Source of the DNA: Salinibacterium sp. PAMC 21357
GTDB taxonomy: Bacteria > Actinomycetota > Actinomycetes > Actinomycetales > Microbacteriaceae
Direction: 5' to 3'
DNA: 64,000 nucleotides
Assembly (NCBI RefSeq): GCF_000247645.1
Contig: NZ_AHWA01000004.1
Location: 868,001-932,000, forward strand
In this document: positions 28,901 to 37,902 of the stretch, in pieces
Numbering within the stretch: the first letter of the stretch is position 1
Layout of the letters: each line of letters begins with the position of its first letter
The notes under the pieces: model-generated
The model's database searches: none
Seen by the model: only the letters and a program-made list of their open reading frames with translations
What the model was told of the DNA's origin: nothing
Made by a program: the position numbers and the translations under genes

Positions 28901-31900
28901 TCCGTCAACGTGACGTTAGCGAGCGTGACGTTTCCTGTGTTCTTGACGGTGAACGAATAGTTAATGACATCGCCCGTGAATCCGGTATCTCCCGGCGCGA
29001 GCTCGCCACTCTTGGTAACGGCAAGCGTCTCGACAGCAGCGACCGTCTCAACTACGACCGGGCCCACCGTCTTGCTCCGTGGTCCGAGAGGCGATTGGGA
29101 ATCGACACGTGCAGTGTTTTCGACAGAGCCACGATCAATGTCAGCTTGCGTTATCGCATGCGTCGCTGTTGCCGTTGCGATAGCACCCGGAACCAGAACC
29201 TTGTCGGCTCCCGGCCAGGAGTACACGATCGCCGAAAGCCCATCGAGGGCGTCCGTGATCGCCACGCCCGTGAGAGTGGTGTTTCCGGTGTTCTGCAGAG
29301 TGAAGTTGTAGTGCACGAGAGCACCCAGAGTTGCGCCATCCGGCGTCGCCCCGGTTTTGTCGATCGTGACGGATGCCGTGCGAGCGGTCGTGGGGTTGAC
29401 GGCGGGGTCAGAGTATTCGAAGTACTCTGCGCCGCTCGGCGTCGCTCCCCGCGCTTGAGCGACGTTGGTGACAGATCCGGCGTCAACGTCGGTTTGAGTG
29501 ATGGTGTAGCTGGCGGTTGCGGTCGCGACGTCACCCGGGGTAAGCACGCGGTCGACACCCGGCCACACGATCGCTGGAGCGCTGACACCCGCTAGCGAGT
29601 CGACGAGCACGACGCCGGAGAGTGTCACGTTTCCCGAGTTAGTGATCGTGAATTCGTAGTCGATGACATCGCCGACGGCACCGTCTTGCAGGCCGAGCGA
29701 ACCGACCTTGGTCACGGTGAAGTTAGGGGCAGCTTCCAGCGGCAGCGTTGCAGCAGCCGGCTGCACGACAGCGGTACCGGTAGGAGGCAATCCCGTCGCG
29801 TTGATGCTGTTAGCCAGCGAACCAGAGTCAATGTCGCTCTGCAACAGTGTGTACGTTGCGGTGGCGTCAACCACGTCACCGGGGTTGAGCAGACCGTCTG
29901 TTGCCGTCGGCCAGTCTCCGAACGACACGTTAGAGAGACCGGGAAGCTGATCGATGATGTTCACCCCGGTCAGCGTGACGGTCCCGTTGTTGGTGACGGT
30001 GAAGCTGTAGTTGACGGTGTCGCCTTCAACTCCGGAAGCTCCCGGCGCGAGGGCCGCACTCTTGGTGGCCGCCAGCGATGACCTTGCCGGGGCGGTAGGA
30101 GTAACGACGGCCGGTGAGTTGTAGCTAACCGCAGCACCCTGCGCTGCCGTGCCACTCGCCGTTGCCGTGTTAACGACCTCACCGTTGTTGAGATCGGTCT
30201 GGGTGATGAGGTAGGTCGAGGGGCCGGTGGCTGTGACGCTTTGGCCGGGAGACAGAGCGTGGGCGGTGTTCGCGACATCCCAGTCAAGAGCGAGGTCTGA
30301 GCCGCTGATAAGAGGATCGTTCAGAGTGACGTCGGAGATCGTCACGTTTCCGTTGTTGGTGACCGTGAAGGTGTACGCGATCTCGTCTCCGAGAGCTCCC
30401 GCCCCGCTTACGGTCGCAGCTTTAGCTACGGTCAGCAGCGGAGCCGGGCGCACGGTATCGATGACGACCGCGTTCGTTTCGCCAAGGACCTCGAGGTTGT
30501 TAGGCGTGAATGCCTTAATGTGCGCCTGATTAGGGCGCGAGCCCGCGTCGACGTCAGCTTGAGTGATGGTGTACCACGCCGTGCCCGTGACCGACTGCCC
30601 TACGAGCAGAGTCCCAGGATTTGCGGGGTCGGGCCAGGCGATCGCCAGATCCTGAATATCCTCCAAGCCGTCAATGAGCGCGCCGCCGTGCAGCGTGACA
30701 TTTCCGGAGTTGGTCGCCGTGACGGAGTAGTCGATGATGTCGCCAACCGCACCAATGCCGGGAGAACGCAGCGTGCCGGTCTTGATTGCGCTGAGGCTTG
30801 CGTTGGGCTCGACCACGATTGTCGCCGAGGCCTCAAGAGATTTGATCGAGGCAGCTCCCAGTGGCGGGACACCGCTGGCAACAACCGTGTTCATTACCGA
30901 GCCGGTATCTACATCAACCTGGCTGATTTGGTACGTCGCCGTGGCCGTAGCGCGCTGACCGGGCGCAAGCTGCCCGGCGGTTCCGCCCGCAGGCCACGTG
31001 TACACGATGTCTGACAGCGAAGGCATGGCATCCGCGAGCGCGACGCCCGTCAAGGTCACATTGCCCGAGTTGATGATCTCGAACGAGTACACAATCTTGT
31101 CAAGAGCTTGACCGGTTGCTCCCGGCGCGAGCGCGCCGCTCTTTGTCACCGCGATCTTGGGGTTTTTCAGGATGAGAGTCGTGACGACAGCGTCAGATGG
31201 GTCGCTGACGTCACTGCCGTCGCGGGCGGAGAGTCCTGATCCGGTCGCGGTGTTACTGACTGAGCCGGCATCCACGTCGGCCTGGGTAATGGTGTAACTC
31301 GTGGTCGCGGTAATCGCATCGCCGGGAGCGAGCTCGCCGTCAACACCCGAGGGCCATGCGCCGTACGCCAGTGGGCTCAGACCAACGAGAGTGTTGTCTT
31401 CGATTTCTGTGCCGGTGACCGTCACGTTGCCAGAGTTCGTCACGACAATCGTGTAGTCGATAGTGTCGCCGACTGCTCCGGTGCCATTGCGCTGAGCGGT
31501 TTTAGTTGTCGTGAGGCTAGGGTCAGCCGCCACCGCCGTAACTTGCGCGGTGTTGGAATCTTGATTGACGAGAACACCCTTCGGCGTTGTCGCTGTGACG
31601 GTCGCATCGTTGTCCACAACGCCACGATCAATGTCGTCCTGAGTCAAGACATAGGTTGCTGTTGCCGTCACGGAATCTGCCGGGCTGAGTGTGCGGTCGG
31701 GGTTGCTACCCCAGCTGCCGTAGCTGATCTCCGATACTCCATCGAGCGCGTCGTCGATACTGATGGCGCTCAGGGTGACGTTTCCGGTGTTGGTCACGGT
31801 GAAGGTGAATTCAACAGTGTCATTGACACTGCGCCCGCTGGGAATGCTGTTCACACTCTTGACGAACGACATTCCGGGATCGGGCAGCAGCGGCACGGTC

Positions 31901-34900
31901 GCGGCCGTCGTGGCGCGGGTAACCGCACCCCGCGGTGGGTTGCCAGAAACTGTGACCGTGTTCACGACGGAACCAGAATCGACATCGCTCTGCGACACGG
32001 TCGTCACGGCGGCCGTCGCGGTCACCACATCACTGGGATTCAGTTGGCCGATAACGCCACTCGGCCATACAGCAACAACGGGGGTTATGCCCGGCAAGGA
32101 ATCTGCGAAAGTCACGCCGGTGAGCGTCACGTTTCCGAGGTTAGTGGCGGTGAAGCCCCACGTGATGTCGTCGTTTGCCTCGCTGGCCGGCGAACCGGTC
32201 TTGACAATTGAGAGGCGCGAATCGACGGCTTCCGTGGCAACCGAAGCCGATGCTACGGCGCTGGTCACTTCGACATCCCCGACAGTGTCACCCGACGCCG
32301 TCACGGTGTTGAGAACCGCGCCGGCATCAACGTCTTGCTGCGTAATCACATAGTCAACCGAGACTGACGTGGTCTCGTCTCGGGCCAGAGTGGTCACCGG
32401 CAAGACAGGGGTCGCGGTGCCGAGCATGGTGTCAGTGAGTGCGACACCGTCGAGCGTGACGTCGCCAGTATTGGTGACCGTGAACGTGTACGAGATGACG
32501 TCATCCAGGCCGTTGGCGTTGAGTGCAGTCACGGCAGTTTTGGAGACAGTAAGTTCGGGACGGTTGGCACTGGTTGCGACAGTCACCTCGCCCGAGCTCG
32601 CCGCAACCTGCCGCTCGACATCCGGCGTCAGGGCGGTGACGTCGGCCGTGTTCTTCACAGAACCGCGGTCGAAGTCAGTCTGCAGAATCACATAGTCGGC
32701 GGTGGCCGTCGCGAATTGTCCAGGGGCGAGTTCATTGTCAGCGTCGGGCCAATCGTAGGAGACAGTCCCAAGCCCCGCGAGGGTGTCGTTCAGCACAATT
32801 CCTGTGAGGGTCTGGTTTCCGGTGTTGCGGATGATCATCGTGAAGGTGATGGTCTCGCCAACGGTACCGTCACCATTCACTACCGCTGTCTTGCTCACGG
32901 TGATGCGCGGAGTTGCCGCAATGGGGACGACTGCGCTGCTCTCCGGGGCAACGTAGCTTTCCGCAGCCGCAGCCGGAGTCGCGTTGAGAGTCGCCGTATT
33001 CGCAACGCTGCCGGAGTCGACATCCGTTTGCGTGAGCGTGTACTCGGCAGTCGCAGTAACCGTTTGGCCGGGCTGCAGTTGGTTATCAGCACCGGGCCAC
33101 GAGTAGTTGATCGCGCCAAGGTTCGGCAGTGTGTCGCCGATTGTCACCGTGTTGAGGGTGATATTTCCTGTGTTCTTTGCTGTGAACGTATAGGTGATCT
33201 TGTCGCCCTTGACGCCGAGAGCTCCGGCGTTCAGAGTTCCCGTTTTGGAGATCGTTGCCAGCGGCGCCGGCGCAACAGTGGGCGTCACCACAGCGTCCGA
33301 GGGGTCGGTGACTACGACTGCCGTGGGAGATGTCCCCGAGGCGCTTGCGGTATTGGTGACGTTGCCCGCATTGACGTCGGCTTGCTTGAGCGTGTACTTG
33401 CCCGTCGCCACCACTTGAGTGTTGGGCTGCAGCGTTCCGGTTACTCCGCCGGGCCAGGCACCGTAGGCCAGCACGCCGAGTAGCGGATCAGCGGCGGACA
33501 CCGCGGTGAGCGTCACATTGCCGGTGTTACGCACGGTAATCGTGTACGTGATGACATCGCCAACGGCTCCGGCCCCTGCGAGGCTGGCCGTTTTGGTCGT
33601 GAGAATTGCCGGCGCCCGCGGGGTTGTCGCAACCGCGACTGCAGGCGATGATGCTGTGGCGTCAGCGCCGACCGGCGGCTTTCCCGACACCGTTGCCGTG
33701 TTGTTCACGACAGCAGCGTTCTGATCAGACTGCCGGATGACGTAGTCAGCGGTGGCAGTAATGGACTCGCCCGGCGCGAGACGGCCAGCGGTTCCGCCTG
33801 TCCACGTGCCATAGGTGATGGTGCCTAGGCCCGCATGGGGGTCCTTGACGGTGACACCGGTGAGCGTGACGTTTCCGGTGTTCGTTGCGGTGAAGGTATA
33901 GCGAATGGTGTCGCCTACGGCGCCAGTGCCCGGCGCGACGACAGCGGCACTTTTGGCGAGCGTCAGAGTGGCGTTCGAGGCGAGCGGCAGAGTCGCTGAC
34001 GCTGTTGACGATGCGGAGGATACGCGGGGCAGCGTTCCGCGCCCAGTAGCGGTGTTCGATACCGCTCCCGCATCAATATCAGTCTGCGTGAGGGTATAGG
34101 TCGCCGTCGCGGACACGCTCTGGTTGGGCTTAAGCGTGAACTCAGCGCCCGGCCACGTGCCATAACTTACGGCAGAAATCTGCGGCAGCGAGTCCGTCAC
34201 GCTCACCGAAGTCAGGGTCACGTTTCCGGTGTTCGTCAGAGTCAGATTCCACGTGACGATATCACCAGCTACGCCCCGTGCCCCCGAGGCAAGGGCGCCC
34301 GACTTGGTGGTCGCTATCTTGGGGTTCGCTGCAACCGTCGGCGTGACGAGTTGCGGCGATGCCGCAGTGACGGCAGCACCGGTCGGTGGATTACCCGACG
34401 CTGTCGCCGTGTTTTTGATCGAGCCAGCGTCGACATCCGCCAGCGTGATGGTGTAATTCGCGGTGCCCGTAACAGTGTCACCCGGGTTGAGCTGGCCAGC
34501 AACGCCGCCAGACCACGTGTAGCTCGGTACTCCAACACCGAAGAGTGGATCGGTGAGGGTCACTCCCGTGAGCGTCACGTTTCCGGTATTCGTTGCCGTG
34601 AATGTGTAATTGACGACGTCACCGACAGCACCGGTTCCGTTGACCACAGCACTCTTCACCGTGGCGAGCCCCGGAGCTGCCGCAACGGTAGGAACGACCG
34701 CTTCAGCAGACTGCGCGGTTGCGTTATCGCCCGACGGCGGCGTGCCGGATGCCGTGGCGGTGTTGCGGACCGAACCGCGGTTCACGTCGGACTGCTTGAT
34801 TGTATAGGTTGCTGTCGCCGTCACCTGGGTGTTTGGTTTCAGAGTGTTGGCTACTCCGCCTGGCCAGGTACCAAAGGTAACGGTGCCGAGTCCGGTCAAT

Positions 34901-37900
34901 GTGTCGGTGATGCCGACTCCGGTTAATGTGACGTTGCCGGTGTTGCGAACGACGAACGAGAAGGTCACAGTGTCACCCACGCGCCCGGTGCCTGCTGTGA
35001 CGGCCCCCGACTTAGAAACGGTAAGCACAGCGCTCGAGGCGAGAGGCACAGTCGAGATCGCCTGAACAGCGTCAACGGTGCCGCGCGCGGCGGTTCCCGA
35101 ACCCGTGGCGATGTTCGGGCGTGAGCCGGAGTCAACGTCTTCTTGCTTCACGGTGTAAGTGGCTGTTGCCGTGACTTGGGTTCCCGGGGTCAGAGTTTTA
35201 TCTACCGCGGTCGGCCAAGCGCCGAACGAAATCGACGAGAGATCGGCCAGTGGATCCACAATGGTCGCATCAGAAATCGTCACGTTGCCGGTATTACGCA
35301 GCACGAAGGTATACGTGATGACCTCGCCGGCGCGAGCCGTTGAGCCTGAAGGCAAAGCCCCAGACTTCGTCAGCGACAGTAGCGGGGCTGCAGCAACGGT
35401 AGTGGTAACCACGTTGTCGGAATCATCCGTTACAGCGACAGCGCCCGGTGCGATGCCATCCGCTGTAGCCGTGTTCTGAATGTTTCCGCGATCAACATCA
35501 GCTTGCTTCACTGTGTAGCTGGCTTGTGCCGTCGCTGTTTGGCCCGGCGCCAGCCGCTGAGCAACGCCCGGCCAGGTGATCACGGGAGCGGACAGCCCGG
35601 CGAGAGTATCGGTGAGCGTCACACCGGTGAGCGTCTGGTTTCCCGTGTTCACGATCGTGATGGTGTACGTGATCGCGTCACCAAGTTTGGCCCCGGCGGT
35701 GGCACTGGCCGACTTTGTCGTCGTGAGTTGTGGTGCCGCTGTGATCGTGGCAACGGCAGCGGTTGACGGGCCAGAGGTCGCCGTTACATTGGTCGGCGTC
35801 TTGCCCGAAACGGTCGCCGTGTTCGACACAGATCCAGCATCTACGTCAGCTTGCTTGACCGTATACGTTGCGGTTGCCGTTGCGGTCTGGCCCGGAGCCA
35901 CCCGCCCGGCTGTTGCTGTCGGCCAGGAGTAGACCGGCGCGTTGAGCCCGACCAAAGAGTCGTTAAGGACAACGCCGGTCATGGTGACGTTGCCGGGGTT
36001 GGTAATGGAGAACGTGAACGTGATCGTGCTGCCGACTCCGCCGGTGCCCGACGTCACCGAACCAGCCTTCGACACGGCGAGTGCACCATTCGGAGCTACC
36101 ACGATGGTCTCGGGGTCGCTCGCAGTGACCGCACCACCGGTCGGTGGAGTGCCTCGTGTCGTCGCGTTGTTAGCGACTGAACCCGCGTCGATATCCGTTT
36201 GCTTGAGAACGTAGCTCGCGGTTGCCGTGACCTGAGTGTTCGGCGCAAGGGTTCCGACCGTTCCGCTGGGGAACGTGCCAAAGCTGATGAGCGAGAGCTG
36301 CGGCAGGGGGTCGGTCACGGTGATCCCGGTGAGGGTCACGTTGCCGGTGTTTCGAACGACGAAGTTGTAGTTGATGACGTCGCCAACGACGCCCGTGGCA
36401 CCAGCGGCTAGGGCACCATCCTTTGTCAGGGAGATGGTTCGAATCGGCGCAATTGTGGGCGTCGTGATTTGCAGCGAAGGATCAGAGACTTGGGTGGCCC
36501 CGAAGCTGCCGCTCGAGGTTGCGGTGTTCTTGACCGAACCGGCGTCGACATCTTTCTGAGTGATCAGATAGGTCGCGGTGGCGGTGACTTGAGCTCCCGG
36601 CTGCAGCGTTTCGGCCACAGAATCGGGCCAGGTGCCGTAGCTGAGCGGCGTGAGGCCATCGAGGAGATCAACAATCTTCACCCCGGTGAGGGTGACGTTA
36701 CCGATGTTCTTCGCGATAAATGAGTAGGTGATCGTGTCGCCAACAGCACCGGTGCCGCTAACGCTTGCCGATTTGATGGTGTCGATTGCGGGTGACGCCG
36801 CGACAGTCGGCACGATTGCTTGCGGCGAGATCGCCGAGGTCCGTGGCCCCGTCGGCGGGAGGGCGGATGCAGTTGCTGTGTTCTTTACAGAACCAGCATT
36901 CACATCAGCCTGACGAATTGTGTACGTAGCGGTAGCGGTGACTTGAGTGTTCGGCGCGAGAGTTCCCACCGTGCCGCTGGGGAACGTGCCGAACGACACT
37001 GCGGAAAGGCCAACGAGAGTGTCGTCAATTTTTACATCGGTGACGGTGACGTTACCGGTGTTGCGAACGACGAAGGAGAAGGTGACCGTATCGCCAACCG
37101 AACCATTTCCGGTCGTGACTGCTCCCGACTTTGACACAGTCAGCGCAGGGCCTGAGGTGATCGGCACGGTCGCCGAGTTAGCGCTGGAGACGGCCGCGCC
37201 GGTGGGCGGAGTGCCTGATCCGGTTGCGACGTTGGAGACCGATCCGGCATCCACATCGGTCTGCTTCAACGGATACGTGGCCGTGGCCGTAACCGACTCG
37301 CCCGGTTTCAGCGTCTGGGCCACGCCAGAGGGCCACGTTCCGTAGGTCAAGCCTGACAAACCGATCAGCGTGTCAGTAGCGCCCACTGACGTGAGGGTGA
37401 CGTTTCCGGAGTTCGTGAGCTTGATGCTGAAGTTCACCGTGTCGCCAACGCGCCCCGTCGCACCCGGCGCGAGCGTGCCGGTCTTCAGGGTGGTGATGAC
37501 GGGGTTGGCTGTTGCCGTCGCAAGAGTGATTTCGTCGGACGGATCGGAGACCGAAACGCCAGCATGCGTTCCGCTACCGGTCGCAGTGTTCTTGACCGAT
37601 CCAGCATCGACGTCGGATTGCTTGATCGTGTACGTCGCCAGCGCGGTTACCGATTGACCGGGGGCGAGAGTTCCGCTTGCTCCGGGCCAGGTATAGGCCA
37701 GTGCGGAGAGGCCACTGTGGAGGTCAGCAATCGTGACGCCTGTCAGCGTGACATTGCCGAGGTTCTGCACGCGGAAGGAGTAGGTGACAACGTCGCCAAC
37801 CGCTCCCGTACCGGCGCCGGCGTAGGCGGCAGTTTTGGTAGTTTCGAGTGCTCGATTTTGGGCGATCGTCGGAACAACGGACTGGGTCGACGGCTTCGAC

Positions 37901-37902
37901 AC
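22927..37902 (-). CDS. Giant repeat surface protein, 3' part with about 42 repeats and a wall anchor
   Basis: A 4,991-residue reading frame of 118-120-residue repeats. Each copy runs from a TKSGAL-type strand through VGDTVNYSFTVTNTGNVTL, a D-x-L-x-G-L loop, W-P, LAPGQSVTATATYT and TQADVDAGSVSNTATASG to a P-T-linked joint. This is the DUF11/DUF7507 beta-sandwich repeat of surface stalks. The C-terminus has ALSYTGSDP, then a hydrophobic helix and RRRQRQEES: a sortase signal of the actinobacterial YTG-type. I see no Cys in this part. The first codon at 37902 is a GTG inside a repeat linker, not a true start: a single-base deletion near 37943 separates it from its own 5' part. Confidence 0.93.
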   Translation of the reverse strand: MSKPSTQSVVPTIAQNRALETTKTAAYAGAGTGAVGDVVTYSFRVQNLGNVTLTGVTIADLHSGLSALAYTWPGASGTLAPGQSVTALATYTIKQSDVDAGSVKNTATGSGTHAGVSVSDPSDEITLATATANPVITTLKTGTLAPGATGRVGDTVNFSIKLTNSGNVTLTSVGATDTLIGLSGLTYGTWPSGVAQTLKPGESVTATATYPLKQTDVDAGSVSNVATGSGTPPTGAAVSSANSATVPITSGPALTVSKSGAVTTGNGSVGDTVTFSFVVRNTGNVTVTDVKIDDTLVGLSAVSFGTFPSGTVGTLAPNTQVTATATYTIRQADVNAGSVKNTATASALPPTGPRTSAISPQAIVPTVAASPAIDTIKSASVSGTGAVGDTITYSFIAKNIGNVTLTGVKIVDLLDGLTPLSYGTWPDSVAETLQPGAQVTATATYLITQKDVDAGSVKNTATSSGSFGATQVSDPSLQITTPTIAPIRTISLTKDGALAAGATGVVGDVINYNFVVRNTGNVTLTGITVTDPLPQLSLISFGTFPSGTVGTLAPNTQVTATASYVLKQTDIDAGSVANNATTRGTPPTGGAVTASDPETIVVAPNGALAVSKAGSVTSGTGGVGSTITFTFSITNPGNVTMTGVVLNDSLVGLNAPVYSWPTATAGRVAPGQTATATATYTVKQADVDAGSVSNTATVSGKTPTNVTATSGPSTAAVATITAAPQLTTTKSASATAGAKLGDAITYTITIVNTGNQTLTGVTLTDTLAGLSAPVITWPGVAQRLAPGQTATAQASYTVKQADVDRGNIQNTATADGIAPGAVAVTDDSDNVVTTTVAAAPLLSLTKSGALPSGSTARAGEVITYTFVLRNTGNVTISDATIVDPLADLSSISFGAWPTAVDKTLTPGTQVTATATYTVKQEDVDSGSRPNIATGSGTAARGTVDAVQAISTVPLASSAVLTVSKSGAVTAGTGRVGDTVTFSFVVRNTGNVTLTGVGITDTLTGLGTVTFGTWPGGVANTLKPNTQVTATATYTIKQSDVNRGSVRNTATASGTPPSGDNATAQSAEAVVPTVAAAPGLATVKSAVVNGTGAVGDVVNYTFTATNTGNVTLTGVTLTDPLFGVGVPSYTWSGGVAGQLNPGDTVTGTANYTITLADVDAGSIKNTATASGNPPTGAAVTAASPQLVTPTVAANPKIATTKSGALASGARGVAGDIVTWNLTLTNTGNVTLTSVSVTDSLPQISAVSYGTWPGAEFTLKPNQSVSATATYTLTQTDIDAGAVSNTATGRGTLPRVSSASSTASATLPLASNATLTLAKSAAVVAPGTGAVGDTIRYTFTATNTGNVTLTGVTVKDPHAGLGTITYGTWTGGTAGRLAPGESITATADYVIRQSDQNAAVVNNTATVSGKPPVGADATASSPAVAVATTPRAPAILTTKTASLAGAGAVGDVITYTITVRNTGNVTLTAVSAADPLLGVLAYGAWPGGVTGTLQPNTQVVATGKYTLKQADVNAGNVTNTASASGTSPTAVVVTDPSDAVVTPTVAPAPLATISKTGTLNAGALGVKGDKITYTFTAKNTGNITLNTVTIGDTLPNLGAINYSWPGADNQLQPGQTVTATAEYTLTQTDVDSGSVANTATLNATPAAAAESYVAPESSAVVPIAATPRITVSKTAVVNGDGTVGETITFTMIIRNTGNQTLTGIVLNDTLAGLGTVSYDWPDADNELAPGQFATATADYVILQTDFDRGSVKNTADVTALTPDVERQVAASSGEVTVATSANRPELTVSKTAVTALNANGLDDVISYTFTVTNTGDVTLDGVALTDTMLGTATPVLPVTTLARDETTSVSVDYVITQQDVDAGAVLNTVTASGDTVGDVEVTSAVASASVATEAVDSRLSIVKTGSPASEANDDITWGFTATNLGNVTLTGVTFADSLPGITPVVAVWPSGVIGQLNPSDVVTATAAVTTVSQSDVDSGSVVNTVTVSGNPPRGAVTRATTAATVPLLPDPGMSFVKSVNSIPSGRSVNDTVEFTFTVTNTGNVTLSAISIDDALDGVSEISYGSWGSNPDRTLSPADSVTATATYVLTQDDIDRGVVDNDATVTATTPKGVLVNQDSNTAQVTAVAADPSLTTTKTAQRNGTGAVGDTIDYTIVVTNSGNVTVTGTEIEDNTLVGLSPLAYGAWPSGVDGELAPGDAITATTSYTITQADVDAGSVSNTATGSGLSARDGSDVSDPSDAVVTTLILKNPKIAVTKSGALAPGATGQALDKIVYSFEIINSGNVTLTGVALADAMPSLSDIVYTWPAGGTAGQLAPGQRATATATYQISQVDVDTGSVMNTVVASGVPPLGAASIKSLEASATIVVEPNASLSAIKTGTLRSPGIGAVGDIIDYSVTATNSGNVTLHGGALIDGLEDIQDLAIAWPDPANPGTLLVGQSVTGTAWYTITQADVDAGSRPNQAHIKAFTPNNLEVLGETNAVVIDTVRPAPLLTVAKAATVSGAGALGDEIAYTFTVTNNGNVTISDVTLNDPLISGSDLALDWDVANTAHALSPGQSVTATGPSTYLITQTDLNNGEVVNTATASGTAAQGAAVSYNSPAVVTPTAPARSSLAATKSAALAPGASGVEGDTVNYSFTVTNNGTVTLTGVNIIDQLPGLSNVSFGDWPTATDGLLNPGDVVDATATYTLLQSDIDSGSLANSINATGLPPTGTAVVQPAAATLPLEAAPNFTVTKVGSLGLQDGAVGDVIDYEFTITNSGNVTLSGVVLVDSLAGVSAPAIVWPGVDRVLTPGDVATATASYTITQTDVDAGSVTNVAQARGATPSGAEYFEYSDPAVNPTTARTASVTIDKTGATPDGATLGALVHYNFTLQNTGNTTLTGVAITDALDGLSAIVYSWPGADKVLVPGAIATATATHAITQADIDRGSVENTARVDSQSPLGPRSKTVGPVVVETVAAVETLAVTKSGELAPGDTGFTGDVINYSFTVKNTGNVTLANVTLTDLTPTVTDLVYSWPTATDGELAPGQVVTAVASYTLTQADVDAGVVGNTVKATGTTPAGTDIENVATASVTIPPTALLTLLKSASIRDNGVGAVGDVIEYRLVVTNKGNVTLNSGVLVDPLDGLIVQSITWPVPAEQGVIPPGESVSGIAIYTLTQVDVDRGFIANIADVSAKTPKGVLVEQDSNEVIVPTVLAAPNLTVTKTGTPTGTASEADSIAYGFEILNSGNVTIDSVTLNDDLIDAADITIVWPTPATPGVLAPGQRATATATYDITQTDVDAGAVVNIASAAGLDPFDTAVADDSEPSTVPTDTIRAELELTKSGVLADPARADIDDEVNWSFTLTNTGNVTLTAVEITDGLAMVAPLVYDWPAADGVLAPGDVVTATATSLLTQAQIDAGAVANSAVGSGTPPRGDPVSNPATASVVLASQPGMAVTKSGAFRADGAAGDVIDYAFSVENTGNVTLSLVDLVDALAGVNDLAFVWPGTPKVLAPGDIVTATANYTITQADVDRGSVSNVATASGKPPVGDTISVSSPVTLTTVELPAPGLAVTKTSSAAAPADVGSIVTYTFAVTNTGNVTVASVMIDDPLIGLSEPLVKWPGENGVLAPGESATATATYAITQADVNLGRVDNTVTADGLSPTGVAVVSDEATRSTATATAAPGILVTKSGALEPGSTGFADDTVNYSFTLKNTGNQTLTGVDLVDGVSTVSALTFSWPTATAGTLEPGEIVTATATYSLTQTDIDTGAAINTVRGDAIAPSGTALTQTASATVPIAAQGALEAFLWGELRDAALGQVGDWVDYRLEATNTGNVTLTGGMLVDEPGGLTNPDIEWPIPSSPQTVPVGSTVVGVASIQLTQVDIDRGYIESVASVGAYAPGAIWVPATPNRVRIPTIEAQPSMTVVKSGEVAVVGDNALGDTVNFSFEVRNTGNVTIGSIAVADLLPGMTTPDVQWPTSTETLAPNDTVTATASYLIRQTDVDRGYVENTASATATPVRGDPIAAVSNTTQVPTEAPNVVVSVTNVGALTNAGPAVVGDTVTWNYTFTSSSNVTLTGVELSDFLGSLPAGDYSWPGTAGELAPGDIVTAVRVQVLTQTDIDTGAVSSVVTGTGTPSVGAAATATAPATVALAAAGLLQVTKSSELAVAGDNGPGDTVNYTIVVTNLSNVTLRTVTIADSIDNVSINSIVWPVNAGVLAPGEKATASATYAIEQDDVDRGYIDNTASARGVTPGGDVITANSSVDREVTAASSPSITAEKSGVMTSGSGEVGSKITYSFIVKNTGNVTLRLVGVIDQLIDVVPSDLKFPSATGILGPNEQAIGSVVYTVTQADVDKGTVENTATAVGTAPNGDEVRGVSNTVNNPTESATPSIVTTHTAALATGATGVLGDGMNYSFRIANNGNVTLNGVTLANTIPGLTDFVYTWPTPATPGVLAPGEVVTITATRLVDQADVDAGEVRNVATGEGNSPAATAVDSDSAVTVVPLIQALSSIDIGKTGAVRGGGSAVIGSWIDYTFTVQNTGQNTVTGVAVADPKLGEAAVVYGTWPAASGTLAPGQSVTATGSYQVTQADFDAGSTSNTASVTSKNPAGDNIRDASNTVVTPTALGTPVIDITKSQVLAAGATGKAGDTVQFSFVVTNNGDVTLNGVTVSDDQLRLSGITIVWPKATGVLAPGESATATAAYVLTQADVDAGSISSEASTTGTPVVGALVSDAALGSTPIVENPSMTIAKTSSFATFAQQGATVNYRIEVVNTGNVTLTAVVISDLKTGISPLSYTWPGTPGELAPGQKVVATATYAITQADVDVEQTTNVATVDANAPSGAIAPESATNVLPIPNVPAIALTLSGALAAGQQGFPGDVVTFTYVATNTGTLPLTNVSIADPRIGLSALRYGAWPGAVGVLAPGQSITATATYVIRESDAGTLLFETATVTSTEINSGDPVFATAQTSLQLPTKALSYTGSDPRGTLATGLGTLLAGLALILLARRRQRQEES

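Noticed and set aside
28120-29595. A 491-codon open frame on the plus strand inside the giant gene, and many shorter ones nearby
   Set aside because: They are antisense to the repeat gene, Arg/His/Asp-rich, repeat with its period and have no ribosome sites. High-GC coding DNA commonly leaves the opposite strand open.
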